The notes beneath the pieces were generated by a model. It ran no database searches, was not told where the DNA came from, and saw only the letters and a program-made list of their open reading frames with translations. A program made the position numbers and the translations under genes. Shown here one piece after another: positions 20,746-32,479 of a DNA stretch of 64,000 nucleotides. Numbering within the stretch: the first letter of the stretch is position 1; the number at the start of each line of letters is the position of its first letter. The stretch lies in NCBI GenBank assembly GCA_007922195.1, contig ML682038.1, forward strand, positions 5,293,774-5,357,773, in the 5' to 3' direction. This DNA is from Podocnemis expansa. Lineage: Eukaryota > Chordata > Testudines > Podocnemididae.

Positions 20746-21306
20746 TCACAAGAATAGCGCAGTGCTGAGCGGGCTCCAGAAGACAGACATGAGAAATGTT
20801 CCCATTGTTTGTGAGAAGAAAGGTGGGGGCGGAGCACGCTGCATCATGGGAGGATGACAGCCTTCCCACAAGCCACTGCAGCTAGTTGCACTGTAGAATG
20901 GGTACTCACAGTGCACTACTTTAAAGTTCAAAGTAATAGCAAGCAGTGGGGATGCAAGATCCTGGTGCAAGAAGCATGGTGTGATCATGCTCCTATGACT
21001 TTCATAATTCAGCAGGTGAAAATCAAATTAAAATCCCACTTATTTGTAGACAGGACCCGACACCTTACTAGGACAAGGTCTAGTAGAAAAAGACATTGGG
21101 ATATGGACTTAGGTTACAGCAATGACTTCCCTCTGCCAACTATTCAATCTTTCACATTGATGGACAGAGCTGCACCCAGGAGAAAAAGAATACACATTTT
21201 ATTCACACCCTCATTAGTTAATTTCTAGAATAGCTATAATGTTAGTCTCTAAATCCTTAATGAAGCAGACAGGATCTACAGAAATTGCCAATGTTACATG
21301 GGCAGA
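20746..21306. other. Unclassified sequence upstream of the Harbinger relic
   Basis: A plus-strand frame (20854-21228) and a minus-strand frame (20746-20988) have no recognisable domain. Part may be 5' sequence of the Harbinger relic. Confidence 0.3.
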
Positions 21307-21390
21307 TCACAGAATCATAGAATCATAAGGTTGGAAGGGTCCTCATCGGTCATCTAGTCCAACCCCCTGCCAGAGGCAGGACCACTCCCA

Positions 21391-22449
21391 CTAAACCATC
21401 CCAGTCATGGTTTTGTCCAGCCGGGCATTAAACACCTCCAAAGATGGAGATTTCACCACCTCCCTCGGCAGCTCATTCCAAGGCTTCACCACTCACCTAG
21501 GAAAAAAGTTTCTTCTAATATCCAGCCTCGACCTCCCTAACCGCAACTTGAGACCATTGCTCCTCATTCTGTCCTCTGTTATCACCGAGAACAGTCGAGC
21601 TCCATCTTCCTTGGAGCATCCCTTCCGGTAGTTGAAGGTTGCTATCAAATCCCCCCTCAATCTTCTCTTCTGCAGACTAAATAAGCCTAATGCTTTCAGT
21701 TTTTCCTCATAGGGCTTGTGCTCCAGGCCTTTAATCATTTTGGTTGCCCTCCTCTGAACTCTCTCTAGCATGTCCCTCTCCTTTTTGTAGTGGGGAGCCC
21801 AAAACGGAACACAGTATTCTAGATGTGGCCTCACCAGTGCAGAATGGAGAGGAATGATTACATCCCTTGATCTGCTGGTAATACTTCTTTTGATGCAGCC
21901 CAGTATGCCATTGGCCTTTTTGGCCGCAAGAGCACACTGCTGACTCATATCTAGCTTCCCATCCACCATGACCCCCAGGTCCTTTTCTACACTGCTGCTA
22001 CTTAGCTGAATGTTCCCCAGCCTGTAGCAGCGCATGGGGTTTTTCTGTCCGACGTGCAGGATTTTACACTTGTCCTTATTGAACTTCATAAGATTTCTAT
22101 TGGCCCACTGTTCCAATTTAGCTAGGTCTCCCTGAATCCTGTCCTTGCCCTCCAACGTGTCTACTGTTCCCCCCAGCTTGGTGTCATCTGCAAACTTACT
22201 GAGAGTGCAGTCTATTCCACCATCGAGATCATTGATGAAAATGTTGAACAGAACCGGCCCCAGGACCGACCCCTGGGGCACACCATTCATGACTGGTTGC
22301 CAGCTAGACATGGAACCATTGATTCCTACATGCTGAAACCGTTGATCTAGCCAGTTTTCTATCCACCTTATAGTCCACCTATCCAACCCATACTTCCTTA
22401 ATTTGCCAATGAGAATATTGTGGGAAACTGTATCAAAAGCCTTGCTAAA
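21391..22449 (-). pseudogene. CR1 ORF2, 3' part: RT palm to C-terminus
   Basis: The frame resumes at [12 protein letters not shown] immediately after the LTR and runs to a TAG at 21391-21393. It includes [16 protein letters not shown], the catalytic FADDTKLGG, the thumb, and the C-terminal block [13 protein letters not shown]. The only internal stop is a TGA at 21493-21495, where related copies read an arginine (NFF-R-R-VVK), consistent with CGA to TGA by CpG decay. An intact enzyme would mediate target-primed reverse transcription of CR1 RNA; this one is severed from its N-terminal half by the LTR. Confidence 0.92.
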
Positions 22450-23934
22450 TGTCAACGGAGGTGGCAGCCATGATGGCCACCCCACCCCACACGTAGCCCC
22501 TCTGGATTATGCTGCTCTCAGGGAGGAATGTTAAGTATCAGTCTCCCTGATGGGCCTCATCTCCGGGCCATCCAGCTCAAGGGGAAGAATATTAAGTATC
22601 AATCTCCCCTGATGGCCCTCGATCTCCTGTGTGAGTTTCTTCCTCCCTAGCTTTGTGTCAACAAGAAGGGGGGGTGAGCTCCTATCCCCCCTGAACAGTT
22701 TCTCAGCACCCCCATCACCACGAAGAAGGGGTCATTGTAGGGGGTCTCAGTTCCATCATTGGTCCTGACAAGAATCCCACTCCCAATTGGCTATTTTTCC
22801 TCTGGCCATGCAAAATTCTATTTAAACCCCCTGTCTCAGCTAGCTTGTTGTTCTGCCACCCTCAAACGCTAAAGGGCACATCGCAACCCTGTTGGACTGA
22901 TCCCCTGACTGAGATAGGGAGCACCCACCCCCAAGACCTTTTTTTTCCCTCTTTTTTTGGGGTGTACATGAATTGCCGGCTGAACAATTAAGTACTCGGA
23001 TGTTGCAGCTGGTCTGCCTCCTCGCTTTGGGTTCCACTACGGTGCTAGGACAGGTATCATAAATCAATACAAGCCTCCTACCTCTCTTAATTCTTCTTTT
23101 TGGTACCACTTCTGTATAGTCTGTTATTGTAGCTTCCTTATTTAAGTTTTGTATAGTTTGTGTAGCTGTTTATTATTCCCCCTGTATCCTGCATAATCTT
23201 TTCATGATATAGATGTTCATTGCCTGGCATAGATTGTTATTTCGTCATATGTTCATTAGCCATTTGTATTTTGCATTTTGATTGTAAAGTTGTTTATTGC
23301 TCCACTTCTGCTCTAAACTGCTGTCCCCAAATTCTCCCAGCATACAATGGGGGAGTGTGGGAGTTTAGTTTCTCTCATCTGACTCCTTCATTCTGCCGCC
23401 CACCCTTCTTGGCTAGCAAGGAGGAATGGCCTTGAGCCACTGGTAAATACGCGTTGGGTGGGCTGATCAGTGCCTACACCGATGTTGAGGCAGTAAAAGG
23501 CCAGAAAAGTCCTTGACTTATTATGGCCACCCTCTTGTAGGCTATTGCTCCATACTGTTATCTGGCTATAAGTATTTAAGTTGGTTGTAAGTGTTTTGCA
23601 TAGACTTTCATGCTTCATGCTGTTTTTTTGTTATAGGTGTTTTACATAGACTTTCTTGCTCCATACTGTTGTTAGGTTATAAGTGTTTTACATAGACTTT
23701 GTTGTTCCACACTGTTAGTTGGATATAAGTGTTTATCTAGACTTTCCTGCTCCACACTGTTAGTTTGTTATAAGTGTTTTACATAGACTTTCCTGCTCCA
23801 CATTGTTAATTGGTCACAGGTGTTTATGGTATCACTATAAAAGTAGGGTTTTTTTGTTTACTTGGACCGGTATCTGTCTCATTGGTGGGTGTTGCCGGTC
23901 CATCGCAGTTACATCGCGAACCCAGGGGTCAACA
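22450..23934. mobile_element. LTR (1,485 bp) inserted in CR1 ORF2, 5-bp target duplication
   Basis: CR1 ORF2 is interrupted within the codons for DFS-KAF. The inserted sequence begins TGTCAACGG and ends GGGGTCAACA (TGT...ACA) and is flanked by CTAAA at 22445-22449 and 23935-23939. TG...CA tips plus an exact 5-bp duplication identify an LTR, and the absence of internal coding sequence makes it a solo LTR or a non-autonomous LTR unit. TATA-like sites occur at CTATTTAAACC (about 22811) and CTATAAAAG (23835-23843), so orientation and U3/R/U5 limits are uncertain. It carries a 46-bp tandem repeat near its right end. Confidence 0.88.
23590..23820 (+). repeat. 46-bp tandem repeat inside the LTR, about five copies
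   Basis: The block CATAGACTTT recurs at 23599, 23645, 23691, 23736 (as TCTAGACTTT) and 23782, giving spacings of 46, 46, 45 and 46 bp. Each unit also carries GTTATAAGTGTTTTA and CTGCTCCACACTGTTAGT-like parts. Tandem units in U3 regions often act as enhancers; that role is inferred here. Confidence 0.85.
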
Positions 23935-25680
23935 CTAAAATCAAGGTATATCACATCAACGGTTCTTCCTGCATCCAGAAAGCCAGTCATCTGATCAAAG
24001 AAGGAAATGAGATTGGTCAGGCATGATTTACCAGTGGTAAATCCATGCTGACTGTTCCTGATCATTTTATTTTCCTCTAAGTGTTTGAGGATGGATTCTT
24101 TGAGAACCTGCTCCATAATTTTTGCAGGGATTGAGGTGAGGCTGACAGGTCTGTAATTCCCCGGATCCTCCTTTTTCCCTTTCTTGAAAATAGGCACTAC
24201 ATCTGCTTTTTTCCAATCCTCTGGCACCTCCCCCGTTCTCCATGAGTTTTGAAAGATAATAGCCAGCGGTGCTGCTATCTCATCAGCCAATTCCCTTAGC
24301 ACCCTTGGATGCAGTTCGTCCGGCCCCATGGACTTGTGCACATCCAGCTTCCTTAAGCACTCCCTAACCTGACCTTCCATCACCAAGGGCCTGTCTCCTT
24401 CTCTCCCATCTGCCACACCAATGGTAGTGGGCTGGGAGCTGATCCTGCCTGTGAAAACTGAAGCAAAAAATGCATTGAGCACTTCAGCTTTTTCCTCAGC
24501 CTCCATCATGAGGATGCCTGCCCCATTCAGCAAGGGACCTACACCATCCCTGATCCTCTTTTTGTTATTAACATACTTGTAGAACCCCTTCTTGTTATCC
24601 CTTACATCCCTTGCTAGCCGCAACTCCATTTGTCCTTTGGCCTTCCTGATTTTATCCCTGCAGTCCCTAGCAATAACTTTATATGCCTCCTTAGTCATCT
24701 GATCAAGCTTCCACTTCCTGTAAGCTTCTTTTTTATGTTTAAGCTCAGAGCAGAGTTCTCTGCTAAGCCATTCTGGCTGCCTCACGTGTTTGCTGTTCTT
24801 TCTCCTAATTGGAATGGCAACTTCCTGTGCCCTTAGCAGGGTTTCTTTAAAATATAACCAACTCTCTTGGACTCCTTTCCCCTTCAGATTAGCTTCCCAA
24901 GGGATCCTGCCAATCAGTTCCCTGAAAGAGCCAAAATCTGCTTTTTTGAAGTCCAGGGTTTTTGTTTTGCTTCTTTCCTTCCTTCCTTTAATCAGCATCC
25001 TGAACTCAACCATGTCATGGTCACTACTGCCTAGCTTGCCATTTATCTTTACATCCCTGATCAATTCTTCCCTGTTTGTGAGCAGCAGGTCAAGCGATGC
25101 AAGGTCCCTAGTTGGTTCCTCTAGCATTTATATTAGAAAGTTGTCCCCAACATTCTCTAAAAATTTCCTGGATTGCCCATGCACTGCTATACTGGCCTCC
25201 CAGCAGATGTCAGGGTAACTGAAGTCCCCCATCAACACCAGGGCTTGTGATCTAGAAGCTTCCGCTAGTTGTCCATAGAATACCTCATCCACCTCCTGCT
25301 TCTGGTCTGGTGGTCTGTAGCAGACACCCACTACAACATCCCCCTTGTTGCTTTCCCCTCCCAATGTAACCCACAGACTTTCTACTGGCACGCTTCCACT
25401 TCCATAATGGAGCTCTGAGCAGTCATAGAGCTCTTTTACATATAATGCTACTCCTCCCCCTCTTCTTCCCTGCCTGTCTTTCCTGAACAGTTTATACCCA
25501 TCCATGGTAGAGCTCCAGTCGTGCAGACTATCCCACCACGTCTCCATTATTCCAGTGATATCATAGTTCCTTGTCTATGCTAGTACTACCAATTCTTCCT
25601 GCTTATTTCCCAGGCTCCTCGCATTAGTGTATAGGCACCTAAGATACCTGGCCGACTGCCCTACTTTGTCATGTTGATTT
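23935..25680 (-). pseudogene. CR1 ORF2, 5' part: endonuclease and N-terminal RT
   Basis: The minus-strand frame opens with a TNARSLGNKQEEL block (about 25640), then METWWDSLHDW (the E of the endonuclease active site), YRPPDQ, GDFSYPDICW (usually GDFN), LLTN and SDHDMVEF (the SDH box). RT follows: PIFKKGKKEDPGNYRPVS, QHGFTTGKSCLTNL, and YLDFS, where the LTR cuts in. Stops are TAA at 25128-25130 (CAA in relatives, QMLEEPTRDL context) and a TAG just upstream of METWW near 25580. The protein nicks target DNA and copies CR1 RNA in living elements; this copy is inactive. Confidence 0.92.
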
Positions 25681-25923
25681 CCAATTCTATTACATAAACC
25701 TCCTTGCATTTTTTCTTGGAGTTCTCCTCACTCACTCTCCTTGCGTATTGGGGCTTCAGTAGAGCACTTAAGACATTTATTTGATCCCCCCCCCATGTTC
25801 CAACCACCTTCCCTTTTTTCCTGGTGCTACAGTCCCAGCACCCCCCCCCAAGTTCCATCACTTCCCCCAGATCACCCACATTGTCACTTACCTGTGGGCT
25901 TTGGTCCCCTTCCCCCATTGAAC

Positions 25924-26988
25924 CTAGTTTAAAGCCCTCCTCACTAGGTCAGCCAGTCTGTGCCCAAATATGCTCTTCCCCTTTCTGGACAGGTGAAGGC
26001 CATCTCTGCCTATCAATCCTCTGTCCTGAAACAGGACTCCATGGTCAAGGAAGCCAAATCCCTCCTAACCACACCATCTTCGCAGCCAGGCATTCATCTC
26101 TAGGATGCATCTGTCTCTCCTCAGGCTTCTAGCCTCGACTGGAAGGATCGAGGAGAACACCACCTGTGCTCCAAACTCCTTCACCCTCACTCCCAGAGCC
26201 CTGAAGTCGCCTTTGATCTGCTGAGGATCACCTCTCGCAGTATCATTGGTACCCAGATGGATAAGAAGCATGGGGTAGTAGTCTGAGGGGTGGATGATTT
26301 TAGACAATCCCTCCATTACATCTCAGATACGGGCACCTGGCAGGCAGCATACCTCTCTAGAGGCCTTGTCAGGGTGACAGATGGGTGCCTCCATTCCTCT
26401 CAGGAGTGAGTCCCCAATCACCACAACCCTACGTTTCCTCTTAGGTGAGGTGGCTGTGATCTGCCCAGCCTTTGGGGTGGATGGCATCTCCTCTGCTTCC
26501 TTCATTGTGTCCAGCACCGCATAATGGTTCCTCACCACAATGGATGATGGGATGTGAGCAGGCATGGAGCACTGTCTACTGCCAGAGGTGACCAGCTGCC
26601 AGTGTCCTTCCTCTGCCATAGGCATCCCATCCATTTCCAGAGCTGTGGCAGTAGCCCTTGGCACCGGGATAGGGACCTCCTCCTTGCAGGTCTCATTGTG
26701 GACATTGTCAAGGAACTTTTCCAGGTCATAGATACCCCTGACTCGCAACACCTCCTCCTGTAACTCTCCTACCTGTTTCCAGAGAGATGCCACCAGAAGG
26801 CACCTATCACCTAGGCTCATCTCCCTAGCCTGATCATCAGTGGCAGGAAAATGAAGGCCACAGTCCCTGCAAATCCACACCAGGACCTGGGTGGAGATAC
26901 CCATGGTCAGACAGTCTGTCTGGCTACAAACAGAGGCAAAGGAAACAGAAGGGGCGCTGGCACCAGCAGTACGGCTCCTCTTCACCAT
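25924..26988 (-). pseudogene. CR1 ORF1 with SGNH-type esterase domain
   Basis: A 355-codon frame runs from an ATG at 26988 to a TAG at 25924-25926, with two internal stops: TGA at 26323-26325 (from CGA) and TAG at 26065-26067. The N-terminal part contains a CRDCGLHFPATD stretch, a possible coiled segment (SLWKQVGELQEEV) and a basic KRKRRVVV run. The SGNH hydrolase blocks are all visible: GDSLLRGM (block I serine), LGTNDTA (block III GxND) and DGLHLS (block V DxxH). In CR1 this esterase-containing ORF1 protein is thought to bind RNA or lipid; the exact role is unsettled. It ends 5' of ORF2 with a linker of about 250 bp. Confidence 0.88.
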
Positions 26989-27385
26989 TGTGGCCTCACC
27001 AAACTCCTCCCCAAAATCCCTCGCAAACCCCCATTTGCAGTCCTCTGGTCGCTCAAGCAGTGGCTTTTAAAGGCCTTCTCTGCCTAGGTCAGCCCTTGCC
27101 CCTTGTTAGTCACACAGGGGCAGGCCAATCACAAGGCTGCTAGAGCTACTAGAAGCTGGTGATTAAAGGTGATCAGGGAACAATGGTGCAAACAGCCCCC
27201 ACCCAATCACACAAGCACAGTCCCACAACTAACAGCAATCCCCTGTAGGGAAAAAGACACAAGCAAATCACCTGTAGGGAAAAAGACACAAGCAAATCAC
27301 TTACCTAGGACGCACCTGGCACCAATTCCTTCCCTCGCAAACTCCCCTGTTTGCAGTCCCCTGTTCGCATGCACCAATAGAAGTA
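26989..27385 (-). promoter_or_regulatory. CR1 5' UTR with internally repeated blocks
   Basis: A block starting CCCTCGCAAACCCCCATTTG (27018-27052) recurs as CCCTCGCAAACTCCCCTGTT (27332-27368), about 315 bp apart. A separate 29-bp unit starting CCTGTAGGGAAAAAGACACA is perfectly duplicated in tandem (27242-27270, 27271-27299). Repeated 5' blocks are a known way for LINEs to carry promoter units; promoter activity here is inference. The 5' end is placed near 27385 because the repeated block ends there and AT-rich unrelated sequence follows. Confidence 0.6.
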
Positions 27386-27489
27386 ATATCTGATAGCTGG
27401 GCTGGGTCCCAAAGATCACTTTGTTGGAAAATTAACCACTTGCTTCTCCAAAACAAAGATCAGATTGCAGTAAGTAAAAGGCATTGTTC

Positions 27490-30400
27490 AATACTAAGTA
27501 ATACAGACGATATAAAAAGAGGCCTTTCTCTGGGAAGCAGGTAAACCAGTACTTAGGGATAAGTTGGTGAGCAGACACTCCAAACTGAAATAAGAAAGAG
27601 CTCAAGGAAGGAAGAAAAAAAAAAAAAAAAGAGAACTAGAACAGAAGCTAAAAACGTTAGAAGATATTCATCAAAGCACAGGTTCAGAAATAACTTATTC
27701 ACAATTAACTAATATTAGTGGGACCTTGAATATGTTGATGAGAGGTGCCACTGAAAAAGCCCTTAGGTATATAATTCAGATGTTTTACAAAAAAACAGAA
27801 TAAAAGTGAAAGGCTATTGGCACAAAAGTTTAAAGGGATTTCGGATCAATGTATTATTCCACCAGTTAAGAAGAAAATCTGTAAAATGTGAAATTGTGCT
27901 GCTGATTATATTTCTCTATATTTCAGATATTCCAAGCAGTGAAGTTATTCAAAAACATTTGGAAGTAGCAGGCTTTGTCAAAGATAAGCAAAATCAATAA
28001 TGAAACATTAGTTTAAAAAGAAAAAAAAAAAAAAAACAGAAGAAATAATCCTGGAGACAATCACAAGTGGTAAAACTCCAAGTCCCGACTCCTTTCTTGC
28101 TGAATTTTACAACATATTTTGGGAGATACTAGTGGGCCCTTTGAGCAGTACCCTTAATCCAATTCTGTTAAGGGAACAACTTCCACAATATATGAAAGAA
28201 GCTTCTTTGGTTGTTCTTCCTAAAGATGTAAAAGACCTTATCTTTTGCGATTCCTAGAGGTCCATATCTGTGATGTATCATGACGAAGATTTTAGCAAAA
28301 ATACTAGCTAGCTAATTACATCTCTCTGTTTACATAAATCCAGATAAAACTGGATTAATTAAGGCTAAACGAATATGAGACCATATTTGCAGAGTGCTTA
28401 GAACCAGCCAGAATGCCAATTCAGAAAAAAATCCACTTCTTTTGTTATCACTAGATGTACAGAAAACCTTTGCTCAAATAGAGTGGAATTTTCTGTTTCG
28501 AGTCCTGTCCTATATAGACTTTGGCCCCCACTTCCATAAATGCATAATCACCCTTTACATGATGATGAAGCAGCTATACAAAACTAATGGATTAAATTAC
28601 CCGTTTGAATTACACAGAGGGATAGGCAGGGATGTCCATTGTTTCTTTTACTCTTTGCATTGACTAGGGCCTTTTGCAAAGAGGATAAGGAGCCAACAGA
28701 TCCATCACAGAAATAAAACTTGAAGGAACACACAGAAAGCAACATTACATGAAGAAGATGTAATATTTTTATCTAAACCAAACATTTCCCTAAAATTAGT
28801 TTCTAAAGACATCCAAGATTTTGGGAAAGCACCTGGATTTAAAGTAAACTACGCTAAATCTGAAATGTTAGCTATAAATTTGCCGGACTTTGAAACATCA
28901 CTGCTTCAGAGAACTTTTGTGTACAAGGAGAACAATTCTATAAAAAATACCCAAGGATTCAGATCTCAAACTATCCTAGAAGAGCTCCATGATTCAAATG
29001 TCATATTACTGCTTCAGTAAATGAAAAAAGACTTGGAGTTCTGGGAGAAATACATGTTCTCATGATGAAGAAGGATAGCCACAGTCAAAATGAATGCAAA
29101 AGATATCTTTTTTATTTCAAAATCCTTCTGTGTTTATCTCACAAAAAATTCTAGCAGAAATACAGATGATGTGGCTGGAATTTATATGGAAGAAGAAAAA
29201 GATCAAGAAAGGGAGCAGTTACTTTCTACAGACCCATTAAACTGGGTGAAGTTGCTGTTCCAAATATTTTATTATACTATCAAACCAGCCAGCTCAAAGC
29301 AGTAAGGATTGAGAGTACTCACAGGGTCTTTATTAAACAAGAAAATTTGGCAGTATAAACACCACTAGGCCACAATAGATTAATTAAAAATAAAACTAAA
29401 TTAAAAAAATATATCACACTCACCAGAAAGACACACGTCTCTTTTACCACAGACAGCTCTGAAAGTTTGTGATAGTAACATAGATAAATCTGTTCTTTTA
29501 CATCACCAATGACATCCATTGCAAATAATCCAGATCTTAATCCAAATCATGAACCAGAGAGCTTGAAAGAATGGGAGAGTTAAGGAATACACATGGCTGG
29601 ACAACTAGTAAGTAAAGAAAATTCAAAAATTTATTTAGAGATCAAAAAATAACTTTATTTGACCTATTCTCCCCTGGTACCAGTACATTAACATCAAGCA
29701 TTTTGTTTTTCAGCTTTCTAGAAAACCTGTTCTACACAGAAAGCTAACTTTAATAGAGGCAATGGAGCCATCTCCAGGAACTCCCAAACCTTTTTCCCCA
29801 GGAACACACCTGTATATGTGCAATCAACACTACAGCTCACTATGAAGACTTCTGAAGGAATGTTAGTAGTTTTAATTATTACATACATATAACTATTACA
29901 CTGTAAACAAGCAATGTATGTTACCTTTTCATTTTTAATGTCAACAATTGTAATGATAGAAATCTCAAAGAGATGCTTCAAGATGTTTGAGAGCAAACAG
30001 TTCTAGTAAAACCACACTTTACAAAAAAATGTTGAAAGCAAATTATCGTGTTCAAACAAGCAAAACAATGTTATCTTAGTTGTTTTAAAACACTGTGTTA
30101 TTTTGTTTTAAAATCAACAAGTTGTCCAGCTTTGAACACTATACTGTTTTTAAGTATATACTCTGAATTTCTGTGCTGTGCAAGTAAAGACAATCCTACT
30201 CTCTAGTAATTAGAAATGAACAAATATTGTAAATAAAAATATAAAAAAGTAACAAACACACTGATGCAACAGATAATCATCCAATCCAGTAAAGGAGAAT
30301 TCAGACTCCAAGTATGTCATTTTATTTTCATACTACTATTTTTTTTTTTTTTGGTTAAAGACTGGCTTGTTTTGTGTACCAATAGACAATCCAGCACTTC

Positions 30401-31370
30401 TATTGTCTTCTCCACCAAAGAACACTTCTTGTTTTTGAAAAACTAAGTTGATCCAAATTTCGAAAAAATAAATTGATCAAATACAGCTTGCAGTTTTTTT
30501 ACTCTCATAAATGGTGGATAGTGTTTTCATTGCTGTTATCTTGCAGTTAAACGTGCCATTGTACTCATGAGAATTAAACATGACCTACTGTAGCTTGGGG
30601 TTTTTTTAAATAAAGTTTTTAATACACTAACACATACAGCTCAAAGTATTATATTTATATAGATTTTATTTAGATGCACAAATCATGCGGTGTTAAAGAT
30701 TTACAAAGCATTTGTCTAGAGAATGCAGTTGTGTCTGTGAACCAATCAGGACTATATGATGGCCCATCTTTGGGCCATGGCACACAGTTTTGGAACCCAT
30801 GAATTAGGAAACAAAAAACATAACTAATTTATATTGACTTTTGCAGACAACTTGCCCAACAAAAGATTTGCCTACATATGACATGCTGGGAAAAGAATAC
30901 GGATAGACAAATTACCTCAGAGGAATACAGTTTGGTCTGTAAAAGAAGACCAGCAACATCTGTCTGTAGCACAATAAAAGAAAATCTCTTTAAGATATGG
31001 TTTCAATAGTATCTCACAACAGTCAGGTTAAAAATATGCATGGACTGAATGCAGATAATTGTTAGAGAAACTGATGAAAGGGGAGATTCTGTGCATATAT
31101 GGTGGACATGTCCAGTCACTAGAGAGTATTGGAATGTAATCAATAACAAAATATCACAAATGTTTCAATATTTATTACCAAATGTCCTTTGGTAATTCTC
31201 CCAGGGCTTCCTAGTGGAATGGTCACATAAAAGGAACTGAAGAATTAATCTCCCATCTGTTACTAGCTGTTCAGCTATTAGCAGCTTCTCACTGGAAAAA
31301 GAAAAATAGCCCCACTGTTGAAGAATGGCTCAAAGAAAAAAAAAGGAAGGTTGGGATATGAAAAAAAATT
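27490..31370 (+). pseudogene. L1/Tx1-like LINE ORF2 relic
   Basis: Pieces in all three frames follow an L1-clade ORF2. First comes LEQKLKTLEDIHQSTGSEIT (about 27640), then a GKTPSPDSFLAEFY block (about 28070), MKEASLVVLPKDVKD, and the palm A region LLLLSLDVQKTFAQIEW (about 28437). A decayed YADD region reads HEEDVIFL, then FGKAPGFKVNYAKSEM (about 28820). The post-palm block is FIWKKKK...GAVTFYRPIKLGEVA (about 29185). The C-terminal region with WWTCPVTREYWN (about 31100) precedes VEEWLKEK (about 31320). Dozens of stops and frameshifts show great age. Between about 29700 and 30790 similarity is lost; this may be another insertion or decay. No 5' ORF1 or poly(A) tail was recognised. Confidence 0.78.
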
Positions 31371-31424
31371 AACACACAAATTATGTACCCAGAAAAACAG
31401 ACAGAGGACAGATAGATAAGAATG

Positions 31425-31610
31425 ACTATATAGGGTCAGAGCAGTGGTTTATCTAGCCCAGTATTCTGTCTTCTGACAGTGACCAATACCAGGTGGTTTA
31501 GATGGAATGAACAGGTAACAATCAAGTGATCCATCCCATTGCCTATTCCCTGCTTCTGAGAAAACACTTAGATATTTGGTTACCTTTTGTCCAGTACTCA
31601 GACAAAGCCC
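31425..31610 (+). repeat. Old amniote interspersed repeat fragment (unnamed)
   Basis: GGGTCAGAGCAGTGGTTTAT, CTAGCCCAGTATTCTGTCTT, CTGACAGTGACCAATACCAG and CAAGTGATCCATCCCATTGC occur in the order of a repeat I associate with turtles and other amniotes. I cannot assign its class; no coding sequence or target duplication is visible. Confidence 0.5.
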
Positions 31611-32104
31611 ATTCACCTGCAAAAAAAACCCAGCACATGTTCAAAAAATTTTTTCGAATATTAATACTTGCAGGACTGAGCTGGTCTGTTTAATTGTGTA
31701 TAGAGATATTCACTCAATTTTACAAAATTACTAGAAACAACATAGGTGTAATATAGTAACACTCTCTTAAATAGGAAGCTCTCACAACTGCATTCTCATA
31801 TAATGTCTTTTTAAACAAAAGCTAACTGTTGTAAAGATTATTTTGTTTTTGATATTTACATGGCAAGGATTTCAAAACTTCTTAAAATGTATTTTTTAAA
31901 AAAGTGTTTTGTCCCGTTCGCGCACCCCCCCCAGCATTTTTCACAGAAGTTAAAAGAAATTGCAACCAGCTCTCTGAGCCTTGTGACTGCAAGGTAAACA
32001 TTCCATATGTGAGCAAACAGCCCACTGCTGTCAATGTATCTCCTGCCCCATCCCTACCATCCATCTCAAATTTGGAAATGGTTCAGTGGCTTATGTAGAT
32101 ACCA
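31611..32104. other. No recognisable feature
   Basis: AT-rich, with a C-rich run CACCCCCCCC near 31922. Overlapping frames on both strands (31882-32064, 31904-32098) are short and lack domains. Confidence 0.3.
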
Positions 32105-32300
32105 CAATGCTTCTATATAGCTCTTTTCATTATTTGATTTCAATGTGTTTTACAAAGGAGGTAAATATCTTAATACCCATGTTAGAGAGGGGCAATTGAG
32201 CCATAGAACATTGAAATGACTGGCTCACTGTCACCCAACAAACCAACATCTTCTGGGTTTTAGTCTAGTGCTTATTCACCAGGCCACACTGCCACACTAA
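32105..32300 (-). repeat. MIR-like SINE relic, minus orientation
   Basis: TGTGTTTTACAAAGGAGGTA, then GAGAGGGGCAATTGAGCCAT, then TGGCTCACTGTCACCCAACA and TTCACCAGGCCACACTGCC follow the reversed MIR plan (fraction of the table-lookup core, a tRNA-like end with CTTATTCACCAGGCCACACT). Divergence is high. Confidence 0.5.
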
Positions 32301-32479
32301 ATTAAATAGAATTCATTCACAATCTGAAGGGAGGAGGGCAGCATTTCATGATCCAGTGCAAAAAATGTTACTATCCTAGCATATTCAGGTTTACTGAGTT
32401 TGGGGGAACATATTCTGTTATCTATTATACTGACGTAAATCCCAAGTAACTATCAAAATCAATAGAATATTTTAAACTA

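Larger units (their letters stand above)
21307..27385 (-). mobile_element. Near full-length CR1 LINE, split by a 1.5-kb LTR
   Basis: Without the LTR at 22450-23934 the element is about 4.6 kb, close to full CR1 length. From 5' to 3' (right to left) it has a 5' UTR (27385 to 26989) with repeated blocks, ORF1 with an SGNH-type esterase domain, ORF2 with apurinic-like endonuclease and RT, a short 3' UTR, and the CR1 terminus (AGAATCATAGAATCATAAGG) at about 21309. Damage is mostly point nonsense, several at former CpG sites, and the frames are otherwise well kept, so it is a comparatively young copy. Confidence 0.93.
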
